Assembly: GCA_017445315.1 (NCBI GenBank)
Contig: JAFSUI010000001.1
Location: 1 to 64,000 of the forward strand
Origin: Bacillota bacterium
GTDB taxonomy: Bacteria > Bacillota > Clostridia > Peptostreptococcales > Anaerovoracaceae
Direction: 5' to 3'
DNA length: 64,000 bases
A model generated the notes under the pieces. That model was not told where the DNA came from. It made no database searches and saw nothing but the letters and a program-made list of their open reading frames with translations. The position numbers were made by a program, and so were the translations under genes. Of the stretch, positions 52,425-62,161 are shown one piece after another; position 1 is the first letter of the stretch, and every line of letters starts with the position of its first letter.

Positions 52425-53674
52425 ACCTCTGCCTCCATCCTTCTTTGCTCTTTGCAAACAGGACAGGGTCCCCCCATCTCCGCAGTACCCGTATCATTGC
52501 ACTCTGTGCATGCATATTTTGGATCTGTATAATCCATCTCGTAATCGTGTTCGGCCAAATAGAATGCGCGGTCTTCGTTTAGTCTCTCCAGCTCCGCGTT
52601 CAGCCTTCCGCCCTCTTCCGCATCACCGGAAAGATAGGCCTTTGCAAGCTGCGGACCGATAATCCTCATGGCGTCATCGATTTCTTTTATCTTTGGAATC
52701 TCTATATATATTTGGTTTCTTCTTTCCTCGGCTTCGCGATCTGCTTTTTCTCTCAAGAAATTATAGTAATCTCTGAGAACAGAATTGGAAACAGGCTTCT
52801 TCTCGTTCACGTCTCTATTATCTTGCGTGGCATCCTTCTTCCAATTTCTCAGAACGCCGTTCACATAGAGGAACGGGTTATGAACGCCGGCACTCTTGGC
52901 GCAGGCCTCAAGCACCTTGTCCATATTAAATCCGAGGTCTTCAAACCAGACATCCATAATTCTGCGCTCTTCCTCGGAAGCTTCTTTGGAATACCCGAGT
53001 GCGCGCATGACTCTTTTGTATCTGGAAAATTTTTGATCGTATAGTTCTAAGTATTCGTCTATTTTATCCGCTGTGTTTAATCCCTGCGAAACCCAACCTT
53101 CTATGAGCGTTCCCAGATACCTAAAACTCATTTTGTTTTTTGCTATGCAGTATTCGACCGCCTTCATGATAACCTCGGGCGTCGCCTTATACTCTTCTAT
53201 CCAGTTTACGATTGACTGAAGGTCGGTTGTGGAAAGCGTTCTTCCGAGCTTCTTTTCGATTTGCTCCATGAGTTGATTGATGTCGTTGTTTCCAAAGACC
53301 TGCTTGACCTTGATCTCAGGGTCTGTTTCTATCATCAGAGGCTCTTCTTGCTCTCCGCCATAAAGCATTTCCTTTAGGTTCACAAATTCAACAGCAAAAT
53401 CAAGGCGTCCGTCTCCGCCGAGATAATGCTTTTTGATTGCGCCCCACTCTTCCCAATAATTCCACGCTTCAAGGATTCTATCCTGAGTTAGACCGAGCTG
53501 CTTTGCCATATCTATATTCGATATGCTTCTATCTGTTTCTGCATATAGTCTCGCCAAAAGATAGACCTTAACAAAATCTCCTTCGGCCTCGGGCATATAT
53601 TCATTTATGAAAATGTTTTCTACTGTCAGATCTGCCATATTGAGATCTGTCACTTTTGGTTTTATATAATTCAT
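52391..53674 (-). CDS. DnaD-like replication protein with a helicase-loader-like zinc domain
   Basis: A 427-residue protein. Residues 1-115 form a DnaD-type winged helix (LARLYAETDRSISNIDMAKQ). Residues 130-290 hold two DnaD helical modules (LSTTDLQSIVNWIEEYKATP, MSFRYLGTLIEGW, and GVHNPFLYVNGVLRNW). From about residue 310 the sequence instead resembles the N-terminal region of clostridial DnaC/DnaI helicase loaders: YIEIPKIKEIDDAMRIIG, a helical stretch, then YACTECNDTGT...CPVC, a four-cysteine zinc site. It ends there without the AAA+ ATPase that normally follows. The separate dnaC usually found next to dnaD is not present. DnaB helicase is encoded directly upstream. Confidence 0.85.
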   Translation of the reverse strand: MNYIKPKVTDLNMADLTVENIFINEYMPEAEGDFVKVYLLARLYAETDRSISNIDMAKQLGLTQDRILEAWNYWEEWGAIKKHYLGGDGRLDFAVEFVNLKEMLYGGEQEEPLMIETDPEIKVKQVFGNNDINQLMEQIEKKLGRTLSTTDLQSIVNWIEEYKATPEVIMKAVEYCIAKNKMSFRYLGTLIEGWVSQGLNTADKIDEYLELYDQKFSRYKRVMRALGYSKEASEEERRIMDVWFEDLGFNMDKVLEACAKSAGVHNPFLYVNGVLRNWKKDATQDNRDVNEKKPVSNSVLRDYYNFLREKADREAEERRNQIYIEIPKIKEIDDAMRIIGPQLAKAYLSGDAEEGGRLNAELERLNEDRAFYLAEHDYEMDYTDPKYACTECNDTGTAEMGGPCPVCKEQRRMEAEVWQAERETKEI

Positions 53675-53685
53675 TTTTATTTTTT

Positions 53686-55011
53686 TTAATATGCAATTTC
53701 GTTAAATCTTGTGTAGCGTTCTACCCATGCGAGATCGATTTTTCCGGTCTGTCCGTTACGATGTTTTGCGATATGAACTTCGCAGATTCCCGGAATCGGA
53801 CTTTCCTCTTTGTTGTAATAATCGTCTCTATAGAGGAACATTACGATGTCGGCATCCTGCTCGATAGAACCTGACTCTCTCAGGTCTGCCATTCTCGGTC
53901 TATGGTCGTCAGATCTAAGGTCCGGCGCACGGTTAAGCTGCGAAAGAACTATAACCGGGCATTCCATTTCCTTTGCGAGAAGCTTTAGGCTTCTTGAGAA
54001 TTTACTTATCTCTTGCTGTCTGTTCTCTACCTTTGTTCCCGAATCCATGAGCTGGAGGTAGTCTAAAACGACGAGGTCGAGTCCGTGCTCCGCTTTCATT
54101 CTGCGGCATTTATTTTTCATCTCAAGGATGCTGATGTTTGGAGTGTCGTCAATTGCAATATTCATCTTGCCCATGCGGTTTGTTGCTTCACCGATTGCGC
54201 CCCAGTCTTCCTGCGTGAGAGTTTTTCCTTCTAGGATTCTTTCCATCTCAACATTTGCTTCCATGGCGAGAAGTCTGTTTCCGATTTCACCCTTGGACAT
54301 TTCCAGGTTGAAGATGAGAACGGATGCGTTGGATTTTTTGGCTGCGTTAAGCGCAATATTAAGAGCAAAGGCGCTCTTTCCCATCGCAGGTCTTGCCGCA
54401 ACGATAATCAGGTTGGACTTCTGGAGTCCTCTTGTCATCTTGTCGAGCTGCGAGAAGCCTGTTGAAACTCCGGTGAGAGTTCCTTCGCTGAGCGCAGCCT
54501 TGTTTATGATATCAAGAGAGTCTCTCATTACGTCCTTGATATGCGTATAGTCTCTGCCTTGGCGCTTCTGCGCTATCTCAAAAATCTTCTGCTCCGCTCT
54601 ATCAAGAATTGCTGTTGAGTCGTCACTCTCTGAATAGCTTCTGTCTCTGATTTCGTCGGCTGCCGTAATCAAAGCTCTAAGGTCCGCCGACCTTGCAACG
54701 ATTCTTGCATAACCCGCCGCATTATATGATGACGGTGTATTATCCGGGAGCCACGCGATATACGCCCTTCCTCCTGCGAGTTCAAGGCTTCCGCGTTTCT
54801 TGAGTTCTTCACTCACCGTAATGATATCAACCTTTACGCTGCTTTGGAAAAGGTCAAGCATTGCCGAATATATTTCTTTATGTGCCGTATCGTAAAAATC
54901 TTCCGGCTTGATAATTTCTATTGCATCGGAAAGCGCGTCTTTATTTAAGAGCGCGGCACCGAGGACTGCTTGTTCCGCTTCTTTGCTATGCGGTGGAATT
55001 CTTTCTGGCAT
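53686..55011 (-). CDS. dnaB: Replicative DNA helicase
   Basis: A 441-residue hexameric DnaB-type helicase. The N-terminal domain (PPHSKEAEQAVLGAALLNKD) is followed by the RecA-like motor with Walker A AARPAMGKSAFALNIALN, Walker B LVVLDYLQLM and the DnaB segment LKLLAKEMECPVIVLSQLNR, then DLRESGSIEQDADIVMFL. Full length, no intein. The order rplI-dnaB-dnaD is that expected in Firmicutes. The ATG follows GGGAGATAG. Confidence 0.97.
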   Translation of the reverse strand: MPERIPPHSKEAEQAVLGAALLNKDALSDAIEIIKPEDFYDTAHKEIYSAMLDLFQSSVKVDIITVSEELKKRGSLELAGGRAYIAWLPDNTPSSYNAAGYARIVARSADLRALITAADEIRDRSYSESDDSTAILDRAEQKIFEIAQKRQGRDYTHIKDVMRDSLDIINKAALSEGTLTGVSTGFSQLDKMTRGLQKSNLIIVAARPAMGKSAFALNIALNAAKKSNASVLIFNLEMSKGEIGNRLLAMEANVEMERILEGKTLTQEDWGAIGEATNRMGKMNIAIDDTPNISILEMKNKCRRMKAEHGLDLVVLDYLQLMDSGTKVENRQQEISKFSRSLKLLAKEMECPVIVLSQLNRAPDLRSDDHRPRMADLRESGSIEQDADIVMFLYRDDYYNKEESPIPGICEVHIAKHRNGQTGKIDLAWVERYTRFNEIAY

Positions 55012-55046
55012 ACTATCTCCCGTCTTGTACTATTCTGCGGTTTTTA

Positions 55047-55496
55047 TTATTCTTCGCTTTCTACAGAAATATTGAGTTCACCTTTTATCTCTGAGTAGAG
55101 TCTCAAAATGGCGGTATAGGTTCCGACGCTTTTTATTGGCGAATCAAGTTCTATTTTCTTTTTGTCTATTTCTAAATTGAGCTGAGCGCTTGCGGCCTCG
55201 GCGATATCCTTTGATGTTATCGCACCAAAAAGTCGTCCGCCTTCACCTGCTTTTGCTTTTATTGTTATGGATTTTTCTTTTAAAGCTTCAGAGAGTTCCT
55301 CTGCTGCCGCTCTATCCTCTGCGGCCTTTTGCGCGATGCGTTCTTTTTGTTTTTCCGCAGCGCGAATATTTGCGTCTGTTGCTTCTACCGCGAGTCCCTT
55401 TGGGAGAAGCATATTGCGAGCGTAGCCGTCGCTCACCTTGACTATATCTCCGGCCTTTCCGGAGCCTTTTACATCTTGTTTAAGTAGTACTAACAT
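55047..55496 (-). CDS. rplI: 50S ribosomal protein L9
   Basis: A 149-residue protein binding 23S rRNA at the L1-stalk base. The N-terminal domain reads VLLKQDVKGSGKAGDIVKVS and GYARNMLLPKGLAVEA, then a long central helix, then a C-terminal domain with GEGGRLFGAITSKDIAEA. Standard length. It begins two bases after the gdpP stop and is followed by dnaB after 35 bases. Confidence 0.97.
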   Translation of the reverse strand: MLVLLKQDVKGSGKAGDIVKVSDGYARNMLLPKGLAVEATDANIRAAEKQKERIAQKAAEDRAAAEELSEALKEKSITIKAKAGEGGRLFGAITSKDIAEAASAQLNLEIDKKKIELDSPIKSVGTYTAILRLYSEIKGELNISVESEE

Positions 55497-55498
55497 AA

Positions 55499-57337
55499 TT
55501 ATTCTCTTTCCATTTCTTCTGCTGCTATGAGAATTTTCTCAATAACAGCTTCCGGTTCTTCTTCTATCTGTGCTCCGGCAACCGTGAGGTGTCCACCGCC
55601 GCCGAATTTTTCTAGGAGCAATTGCACGTTTAGGTCTCCCAGAGATCTTGCGCTTACGCATGTAATTCCTTTGTCGCTTTTTCCTACGACGATGCTTGCT
55701 TTTACGCCTTTGATGTTTAAGAGTTCGTCTGCGACCTGCGAGTTTATGACCTGAACTTCTGCCCCGCCGTCCTTTGTTATCGCGCATGCAATTCCACTTT
55801 CTCTGATTTCGGAATTTGCAAGCGCCTCGGCTCTGACCTTGAAGGCTATTTTGTCAACCTGGAAATACCTCTTGATCTCCGTGGTGTCGGCCCCCGAGCG
55901 CCTCAGCCAAGCAGCAGCCTCAAAGGTTCTTGCCCCTGTTCTTACGGCAAATCTATTTGTGTCGATTGTCATACCTGCAAGTAGAGCTTCTGCCTCTAGC
56001 CTCACGAGCGTCTTTCTGTTAAGGACGTACTGAAGCATCTCCGTTACGAGCTCGGCGGTCGATGATGCATAGGTCTCTATATATGAGAGCGTCGGATTTT
56101 CTATGCTGTCCTCAACTCTTCTATGATGGTCGATTACGACAATCTGATCCGTCATCTCAAGAAGCTCCGGCGCCTCTATATAGCTCGGCCTATGTGTATC
56201 AAGAACCACAATTAGCGTGTCCTTTTCTATCATGCTCTTTGCTTGCTCTGTTCCGATGACATTGTACTTTTCCGCCGCGCGCACCTGCTCGTAAAACGCT
56301 CTGATATTTTCAGGAATCTCGTCAATTACTATAAATGCTTCCGTTCCGCAGGTTAAACAAATTCTGTATATTCCCATTGCGGAACCGAACGCATCCATAT
56401 CTGCGTGCTGATGACCCATTATGAAAACTCGGTTTGATTGTTCAACGAGTTTTTTGAGCGCGTGGCCTACGATTCTGGATTTTCCTTTGTTGCTCTTTTC
56501 TACCGACTGGGTCTTTCCGCCGTAGTACTGGATTCTGTATGGATTTTTTATTACGGCCTGATCGCCTCCGCGGCCAAGGGCAAGATCAAGTGCCGCCGCC
56601 GCAAACTCTGCTGTCTCCGAGATTTCTTTTCCTTCCGCACCGATTCCTATACTTAATGAGAGCGGAAAATCTATTCCTGTTTCAATCGCTCTCACCTCAT
56701 CCAAAATCTGAAATTTTCCGGCGATCAAATCGTCGAGTTTGGATTTTTGGAAGTGGATTACGTACTGCGTTTCTTTGATTTTATCTATTGCGCCGCCTAT
56801 TTCCTGCGACCATTTTCTGATTATCCTATTGAGCTCTGTGGAAACGACCATGCCGGTCTCCGATGATACGGCGTTTGTGAATTGATCGTAATTATCTACG
56901 TTGATTCTGCCTACACAAATCTGCTCGTTATCGTATCTCGTTCTTATCTCTTCATAAGAAGTTACGTCATAGAAGAATACCATTATGGAGCCATTTTCCA
57001 ATGCTTCCGCGGTTATTGAAAAACTACGGCTGTTTCTTTCTATGATCAATTCTTCTGTTTCTTTTTCGTCGATTGAGAGGTCGCGGTCCGCGGGTTTTTC
57101 TGTAGCTCCGCTATCTGAATCTGCCTCTACGCTTGATGCGGCAAGAGCCTTTAGGGCCTTCATTTTTACCCCGGAAAGAGCAAAGAAATCCTGGTCTTCC
57201 ACGCCGCCAAAGGGGAAAACCTTTTCTATGCATTTATTAGCGCTTTCTACCTTACCTTCCTCGTTAACGACGCATGCAGGAATTGGGATATTTGGCGCTT
57301 CTTTATTAAGTTCTTTGGTTTCTTTTTTGGGATCCAT
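55499..57337 (-). CDS. gdpP: GdpP-type cyclic-di-AMP phosphodiesterase without membrane segments
   Basis: A 612-residue protein. Residues 15-130 look PAS-like (IPACVVNEEGKVESANKCIE). Residues 135-270 are a degenerate GGDEF domain (LSIGIGAEGKEISETAEFA, lacking the GGDEF signature). Residues 300-605 hold DHH (VFIMGHQHADMDAFGSAMG, VVLDTHRPS, VIDHHRRVED) and DHHA1 (FGGGGHLTVAGAQI). This is the GdpP order, but canonical GdpP begins with two transmembrane helices, which are absent here, so the enzyme should be soluble. It hydrolyses cyclic-di-AMP in well-studied relatives. The position immediately before rplI and dnaB is conserved in Firmicutes. Confidence 0.92.
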   Translation of the reverse strand: MDPKKETKELNKEAPNIPIPACVVNEEGKVESANKCIEKVFPFGGVEDQDFFALSGVKMKALKALAASSVEADSDSGATEKPADRDLSIDEKETEELIIERNSRSFSITAEALENGSIMVFFYDVTSYEEIRTRYDNEQICVGRINVDNYDQFTNAVSSETGMVVSTELNRIIRKWSQEIGGAIDKIKETQYVIHFQKSKLDDLIAGKFQILDEVRAIETGIDFPLSLSIGIGAEGKEISETAEFAAAALDLALGRGGDQAVIKNPYRIQYYGGKTQSVEKSNKGKSRIVGHALKKLVEQSNRVFIMGHQHADMDAFGSAMGIYRICLTCGTEAFIVIDEIPENIRAFYEQVRAAEKYNVIGTEQAKSMIEKDTLIVVLDTHRPSYIEAPELLEMTDQIVVIDHHRRVEDSIENPTLSYIETYASSTAELVTEMLQYVLNRKTLVRLEAEALLAGMTIDTNRFAVRTGARTFEAAAWLRRSGADTTEIKRYFQVDKIAFKVRAEALANSEIRESGIACAITKDGGAEVQVINSQVADELLNIKGVKASIVVGKSDKGITCVSARSLGDLNVQLLLEKFGGGGHLTVAGAQIEEEPEAVIEKILIAAEEMERE

Positions 57338-57426
57338 TTCTTTTCTCGTCTCTATAATAAGTGTAACAATTATTATACCATAGAGAGTCTAGGGACGAGG
57401 ACAGTTTTTGTTGGAAATTTAAGGAA

Positions 57427-57462
57427 ATCGGGTGCGCTCGGCACCCGATTTTTTCTTTTTTT
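57427..57462. terminator. Bidirectional terminator-like hairpin between parB and gdpP
   Basis: ATCGGGTGC and GCACCCGAT form a nine-pair stem. The T run is strong on the plus strand (TTTTTTCTTTTTTT) and weak on the minus strand on which both flanking genes lie. It may end parAB transcription inefficiently or block antisense transcription. Confidence 0.6.
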
Positions 57463-57513
57463 CTTATCCGGCACGCTTGGCACCTGATTCTTCTTTTCTG
57501 CTATTTGTATTTG

Positions 57514-58518
57514 TTATTTAATGGTCTTGATGAGGTCAATCAGCCTGTTCAGTTCATCCACACTGTAATATTCTATGGCAATTGCGCCTTTCTTTCCGTT
57601 CGTCACAATGCTTACCTTGGTGCCGAGGATGTCCTTTAGGTCTTGCTCAACCGCGAGAATGTCTCTACTCTTTTCCATTCTGCGGCCGCGAGGCGCTTTG
57701 GACTTTGGCTTTTCGCCCTGCGCAATACGCTCCACCTCTCTTACCGAAAGGCCGTCTGCTATTATTTTCTTTAAAACCTGGCTCTGGCGCTCCTTGTTTT
57801 GGATGGATAGAAGCGCTCTTGCGTGTCCGGATGTGATAGCACCTTCCGCGAGCCTATCTAGGGCTTCCTTTGGAAGACCCAAAAGTCTAATAGCGTTTGT
57901 TATGTAAGGTCTTGATTTTCCAAGGCTTTTGGAGACCTGCTCCTGGGTGAGGCCATAGGTCTTTATGAGTCTATCTATGCCTTCTGCTTCTTCTACCGGG
58001 TTAAGATCCTCACGCTGCATATTCTCAATGATTGCAACCAGCATATTTTCCTGGTCGGTGAGTTCCTTAATTATTGCAGGGACTCTCTTGAGGCCGGCCT
58101 CTCTTGCGGCGCGCCAACGACGTTCTCCCGCAACGATCTCATATCCAGTCTTTCCTTGTCTTAAGAGGATCGGATAGATGATGCCTCTCTCCCTGATGGA
58201 TGCAGCGAGCTCGGATAATTTTTCCGGATCAAAATGCTTACGCGGCTGGTTTTCGTTTGGTTTGATATCATTTATATCTACGAGAATTACTGTGGCTTCA
58301 ACGTCTTCAGCGTTTTGCGACAGTCTGCTTGCTTCGTCTTTTTCGCTTCCTGATTTTTCTGATCCGGAAGTTTCAGCTGTAGCGCCTTGAGACGTGCCCT
58401 TTGAATCAGAAATTTTTAAGTCGTCGTTTTTGGTATTTTCTTCCAATTCTGAAGTGGGGTAATCCTCAAAGAGGGCCATTAGGCCTCTTCCAAGTCCTCT
58501 TTTTGGTTTTTCGGCCAT
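57514..58518 (-). CDS. parB: Chromosome-partitioning protein ParB (Spo0J)
   Basis: A 334-residue CTP-dependent DNA clamp that loads at parS. Motifs: NENQPRKHFDPEKLSELAAS, VAGERRWRAAREAGL (the GERRWRA nucleotide-binding motif), IENMQREDLNPVEEAEG, the helix-turn-helix around LTQEQVSKSLGKSRPYITN, and ITSGHARALLSI. An N-terminal spacer of about 45 residues (Ser/Thr/Asp/Glu-rich) is longer than usual. It begins at the last base of parA. Two parS sites lie just upstream of parA, so the system is self-contained. Confidence 0.97.
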   Translation of the reverse strand: MAEKPKRGLGRGLMALFEDYPTSELEENTKNDDLKISDSKGTSQGATAETSGSEKSGSEKDEASRLSQNAEDVEATVILVDINDIKPNENQPRKHFDPEKLSELAASIRERGIIYPILLRQGKTGYEIVAGERRWRAAREAGLKRVPAIIKELTDQENMLVAIIENMQREDLNPVEEAEGIDRLIKTYGLTQEQVSKSLGKSRPYITNAIRLLGLPKEALDRLAEGAITSGHARALLSIQNKERQSQVLKKIIADGLSVREVERIAQGEKPKSKAPRGRRMEKSRDILAVEQDLKDILGTKVSIVTNGKKGAIAIEYYSVDELNRLIDLIKTIK

Positions 58519-59288
58519 TATACACCCTCTCTTTCCAGGAACTCTTCGGCAAATTCTATATATGCCTCGGCTCCCTTGGACTTTGGATCATACTGAGTGA
58601 TGGCCATGCCGTAGCCCGGTGCTTCAGCAAGTCTGATATTTCTTGGGATTACTGTTGAATATACCTTGTCGCCAAAATATCTCTTTACTTCCTGAACGAC
58701 CTGGGCAGATAGGTTGGTTCTTCCATCAAACATGCTGAGGATAACGCCCTCTATCTCAAGGCCTGGGTTTAGACCTTTTTTAACAAGTTCAATTGTATTC
58801 ATGAGTTGGCTTACGCCCTCAAGAGCATAGAACTCGCACTGAAGTGGAATCAGAACGCTCTCTACAGCAGTAAGCGAATTAATTGTAAGAAGTCCGAGCG
58901 AAGGTGGGCAGTCTATGAATATATAATCGTAGCTGTCCCTTACCTTATCTATGGCGTTTTTTAGCCTCTTTTCTCTTCCGTCTATCTGGACAAGTTCTAT
59001 CTCTGCGCCAGCCAAATCAACGCTTGCAGGGATTATATCCAGTCCGTCAATAGCGGTCGGAAGGATGGCTTTCTGTGTATCAAAATCTTTATCTATCAGA
59101 AGATCATAGACGGTATAATCTAATGTCTTCTTCTTAATTCCTATTCCGCTTGTGGTATTTCCCTGTGGGTCAATATCCAAAATAAGAACTTTCTTGCCCT
59201 TCATTGCCAGGCAAGCTCCGAGGTTTATATTGGTGGTCGTCTTTCCAACACCACCTTTTTGATTGAAAATAGCAATTGCTTTTCCCAT
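58518..59288 (-). CDS. parA: Chromosome-partitioning ATPase ParA (Soj)
   Basis: A 256-residue Walker-type ATPase. The deviant Walker A is IFNQKGGVGKTTTNINLGAC at the start, Walker A' region LILDIDPQGNTTSGIG, and Walker B YIFIDCPPSLGLL. Length and start match chromosomal ParA/Soj rather than plasmid forms with an N-terminal helix-turn-helix. The ATG follows GGGAGGAAA. It moves ParB-parS complexes and regulates DnaA in Bacillus; the latter is family knowledge, not seen here. Confidence 0.97.
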   Translation of the reverse strand: MGKAIAIFNQKGGVGKTTTNINLGACLAMKGKKVLILDIDPQGNTTSGIGIKKKTLDYTVYDLLIDKDFDTQKAILPTAIDGLDIIPASVDLAGAEIELVQIDGREKRLKNAIDKVRDSYDYIFIDCPPSLGLLTINSLTAVESVLIPLQCEFYALEGVSQLMNTIELVKKGLNPGLEIEGVILSMFDGRTNLSAQVVQEVKRYFGDKVYSTVIPRNIRLAEAPGYGMAITQYDPKSKGAEAYIEFAEEFLEREGV

Positions 59289-59388
59289 ATTTCCTCCCTT
59301 TATATGTAGAACTTTATATTAGAATAAAACGCTTTTTTATTATACAATAAATATCCGGCTTTGCATATACGATTGAAAAAATATTTTA

Positions 59389-59404
59389 TGTTTCACGTGA
59401 AACA
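59389..59404. other. parS site 1
   Basis: TGTTTCACGTGAAACA, a perfect 16-base palindrome identical to the consensus bound by ParB/Spo0J. It lies about 100 bases upstream of the parA start. Confidence 0.97.
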
Positions 59405-59408
59405 TTTT

Positions 59409-59437
59409 ATAAAAAAGACGCGTATCTTATACGCGCC
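59409..59437 (-). terminator. Terminator of the jag-mnmE-mnmG-rsmG operon
   Basis: On the minus strand GCGCGTAT and ATACGCGT pair around AAG and are followed by CTTTTTTATAAA. It lies between the two parS sites and would end transcription from the rsmG side. Confidence 0.85.
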
Positions 59438-59447
59438 GTTAAAACGA

Positions 59448-59463
59448 TGTTTCACGTGAAACA
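59448..59463. other. parS site 2
   Basis: A second identical TGTTTCACGTGAAACA, 59 bases from the first (start to start), between the terminator and the rsmG stop codon. Confidence 0.97.
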
Positions 59464-59520
59464 TTCTTGGTGATTCTTAAGTTTGTTTTATTTTTACGTC
59501 TCTTTTAGTTTCTTTACTAT

Positions 59521-60258
59521 CTACAACGGCTCCTTCTTTGGAGTTCCGGCTTTTCTTGGATATTTGGCAGGGGTTAACTTATTCTTTTTTATGATGACAA
59601 GCGTGTGGTCACCTTCTCCTTTTTTACTTCTTATGAGTTCACCGCCAAGAAGTCTTATTGCTTTTGCCGCTGCTTTTAATTCATTATCAAGCTTTTCTCC
59701 CGCTGTTTTATATGCGATAAGTGCTCCTCCAACTTTCACAAAGGGCAGTGCATATTCTGCAAGAACGCTCATTTCCGCAACCGCTCTTGATACGACCAGG
59801 TCAAAGTTTTCTCTGTATTCTTCTTTTTGTGCAAGATCTTCCGCTCTTCCGTGCAAGGTTTCTACATTATATATCTCGCACTTAGCTGAAAGCTCATCAA
59901 TTATTTTTAGACGCTTTGCAAGAGAATCTACGAGCGTAAACTTTTTCTCAGGCGCCATTATCGCAAGGGGAATTCCGGGAAATCCGCCGCCGGTTCCTAG
60001 ATCTAAAACAGTCTCTACATCTTGAAATTCAGCCGTTTTCAAGGCGGCAAGAGAATCAATATAATGCTTTTCTACAAACTCATCGGGCTCCTTAATTGCC
60101 GTAAGATTAACCTTCTCATTCCACTCAAGAACGCCATCCATATAAGAGGAAAGCTTTTCTACTTCCTTCTTTGTCACTTCTATTCCGGCCTTTTTTAGTC
60201 CAAGCGTCACATAGTCCGAGCTTTTTAGAGATACTGTCTTTTGGCTATTTTCACTCAT
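59521..60258 (-). CDS. rsmG: 16S rRNA (guanine527-N7)-methyltransferase
   Basis: A 245-residue S-adenosylmethionine-dependent RsmG (GidB). Motifs: [20 protein letters not shown], the binding loop [35 protein letters not shown] and the catalytic region [20 protein letters not shown]. Normal length. It overlaps the end of mnmG by four bases and ends upstream of the parS/terminator segment. Confidence 0.96.
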   Translation of the reverse strand: MSENSQKTVSLKSSDYVTLGLKKAGIEVTKKEVEKLSSYMDGVLEWNEKVNLTAIKEPDEFVEKHYIDSLAALKTAEFQDVETVLDLGTGGGFPGIPLAIMAPEKKFTLVDSLAKRLKIIDELSAKCEIYNVETLHGRAEDLAQKEEYRENFDLVVSRAVAEMSVLAEYALPFVKVGGALIAYKTAGEKLDNELKAAAKAIRLLGGELIRSKKGEGDHTLVIIKKNKLTPAKYPRKAGTPKKEPL

Positions 60259-62144
60259 TTCTTTCTTCTTTCTTTTTCAAGATATACGAGGAGAACGTTT
60301 ATGTCGGCAGGGGAAACACCAGAAATTCTTGATGCTCTGCCGATTGACTCAGGTCTCTGCGCATCAAGCTTTTGTGCGGCTTCTATTCTTAAGCCCTTCA
60401 TATTCAGATAATCAAGATCATCCGGAAGTAGCCTGTTTTCTAGCTTCCTAAATCTTTCCACTTGCTCTCTCTGCTTCTCAATATATCCGCTATATTTTAT
60501 TTCTACAGCAATCTGAGCTCTGGCATGGCGAGAAAGTAGGGGACGGTTCTCATCAATTTCTGCGAGGTTATCGTAGCTTACTTCCGGCCTTTTTAGAAGT
60601 TCCGAAAGTGCTACACTTCCTGAAATTTCAGTGCTTCCAAGACTTAAGAGGAATGGGTTTGCAAGGACGGGTTTTACCATTGTTTCTTCAAGGCGCCTTC
60701 TTTCGTCTTCTACTTCCTTCTTCTTTTTTAGGAATAGTTGATAGCGTTCCTCCGATGCCAGCCCGAGCTCATAAGACCTCTTTGTCAAACGGTCGTCTGC
60801 GTTGTCTTGCCGTAGAAGGAGCCTATATTCCGCTCTGGACGTCATTATTCTATAAGGCTCGTTAGTACCTTTAGTCACTAAATCGTCGATTAGAACGCCA
60901 ATATAAGCCTCGTTTCTTCCAAGAACCAGCGGATTTTTACCATTTATTAACATATTTGCGTTAATCCCGGCCATTATTCCCTGTGCAGCCGCTTCTTCAT
61001 AACCGGAGCTTCCATTAAACTGTCCTGCACAAAAAAGATTTTTTATTATCTTGCTCTCAAGACTCGGCTTAAGAGAGAGCGGATCCACGCAGTCATATTC
61101 GATTGCATATGCGGGTTTTGTTATCTCTATATTTTCTAGTCCTGCGATGCTATGATAAAATTCCCATTGCACATCTTCAGGAAGACTTGAGCTCATTCCC
61201 TGAATATACATTTCTTCTGTCTCAAGTCCTTCGGGTTCTATAAAGAGCTGATGTCTCTCTTTGTCTGCGAACCTGTTTACCTTATCTTCAATAGAAGGGC
61301 AGTATCGCGGACCGACTCCTTCTATCTGTCCGCCAAAGAGTGCAGACCTATGAATATTTTTTCTTATTATTTCATGTGTCCTCTCGTTGGTATAAGTCAG
61401 CCAACAAGAAATCTGATCTCGCTCAAGCGCTTCATTCATAAAGGAGAAGGGAACTATCTCCGCATCGCCTTTTTGCTCCTGCATCTTTTCATAATCAAAG
61501 GTGCTCGCTATCGCTCTTGCAGGTGTTCCCGTTTTGAATCGACGCATTGGAAGCCCGCATTTTTCAAGGCTTTCAGCGAGTTTGTTGGATGGCTTCATGC
61601 CGGCAGGCCCGCTCTCCGTTACGCTTTCTCCAATAAATATTTTTCCGCGAAGAAAAGTTCCTGTCGCTATAACAACAGCTTTCGCAGAGTAATTTGCAGT
61701 GCTTGTTACAACGCCAACAACGCGCGGTGATTCTTCTTGCGACTTATCAAATAAAAGATCAATCGCTTCTTCTTCTCTAAGCGTCAGGTTCTCCTGAGAC
61801 TCAATTGTTTTAAGCATCTCGCGATGATACCAGGCTTTATCTGCCTGTGCTCTCAGAGAATGAACGGCGGGACCTTTTGCGGTGTTAAGCATGCGGCTCT
61901 GGATGAAGGTCTTATCAATATTAATTCCCATTTCGCCGCCGAGCGCGTCTATTTCTCGAACTAGGTGACCTTTTCCGGTGCCCCCAATTGCCGGGTTACA
62001 GGGCATCATCGCAACGGATTCAATGTCTGTAACGAGCATCAAAGTTTTACTTCCAAGGCGCGCCGAAGCGAGGGCCGCTTCACAACCTGCGTGCCCTCCA
62101 CCGATAACGACAATATCAAATTCTTCGGTAAAATTATTTTTCAT
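60255..62144 (-). CDS. mnmG: tRNA uridine 5-carboxymethylaminomethyl modification enzyme MnmG
   Basis: A 629-residue FAD protein that, with MnmE, modifies the wobble uridine of certain tRNAs. Motifs: [20 protein letters not shown], the signature [22 protein letters not shown], and [20 protein letters not shown]. The C-terminal helical domain ends with [20 protein letters not shown]. Full length and undisturbed. It begins 17 bases after mnmE and overlaps rsmG by four bases. Confidence 0.97.
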   Translation of the reverse strand: MKNNFTEEFDIVVIGGGHAGCEAALASARLGSKTLMLVTDIESVAMMPCNPAIGGTGKGHLVREIDALGGEMGINIDKTFIQSRMLNTAKGPAVHSLRAQADKAWYHREMLKTIESQENLTLREEEAIDLLFDKSQEESPRVVGVVTSTANYSAKAVVIATGTFLRGKIFIGESVTESGPAGMKPSNKLAESLEKCGLPMRRFKTGTPARAIASTFDYEKMQEQKGDAEIVPFSFMNEALERDQISCWLTYTNERTHEIIRKNIHRSALFGGQIEGVGPRYCPSIEDKVNRFADKERHQLFIEPEGLETEEMYIQGMSSSLPEDVQWEFYHSIAGLENIEITKPAYAIEYDCVDPLSLKPSLESKIIKNLFCAGQFNGSSGYEEAAAQGIMAGINANMLINGKNPLVLGRNEAYIGVLIDDLVTKGTNEPYRIMTSRAEYRLLLRQDNADDRLTKRSYELGLASEERYQLFLKKKKEVEDERRRLEETMVKPVLANPFLLSLGSTEISGSVALSELLKRPEVSYDNLAEIDENRPLLSRHARAQIAVEIKYSGYIEKQREQVERFRKLENRLLPDDLDYLNMKGLRIEAAQKLDAQRPESIGRASRISGVSPADINVLLVYLEKERRKK

Positions 62145-62161
62145 CTATCGGGTTTCTTTTA

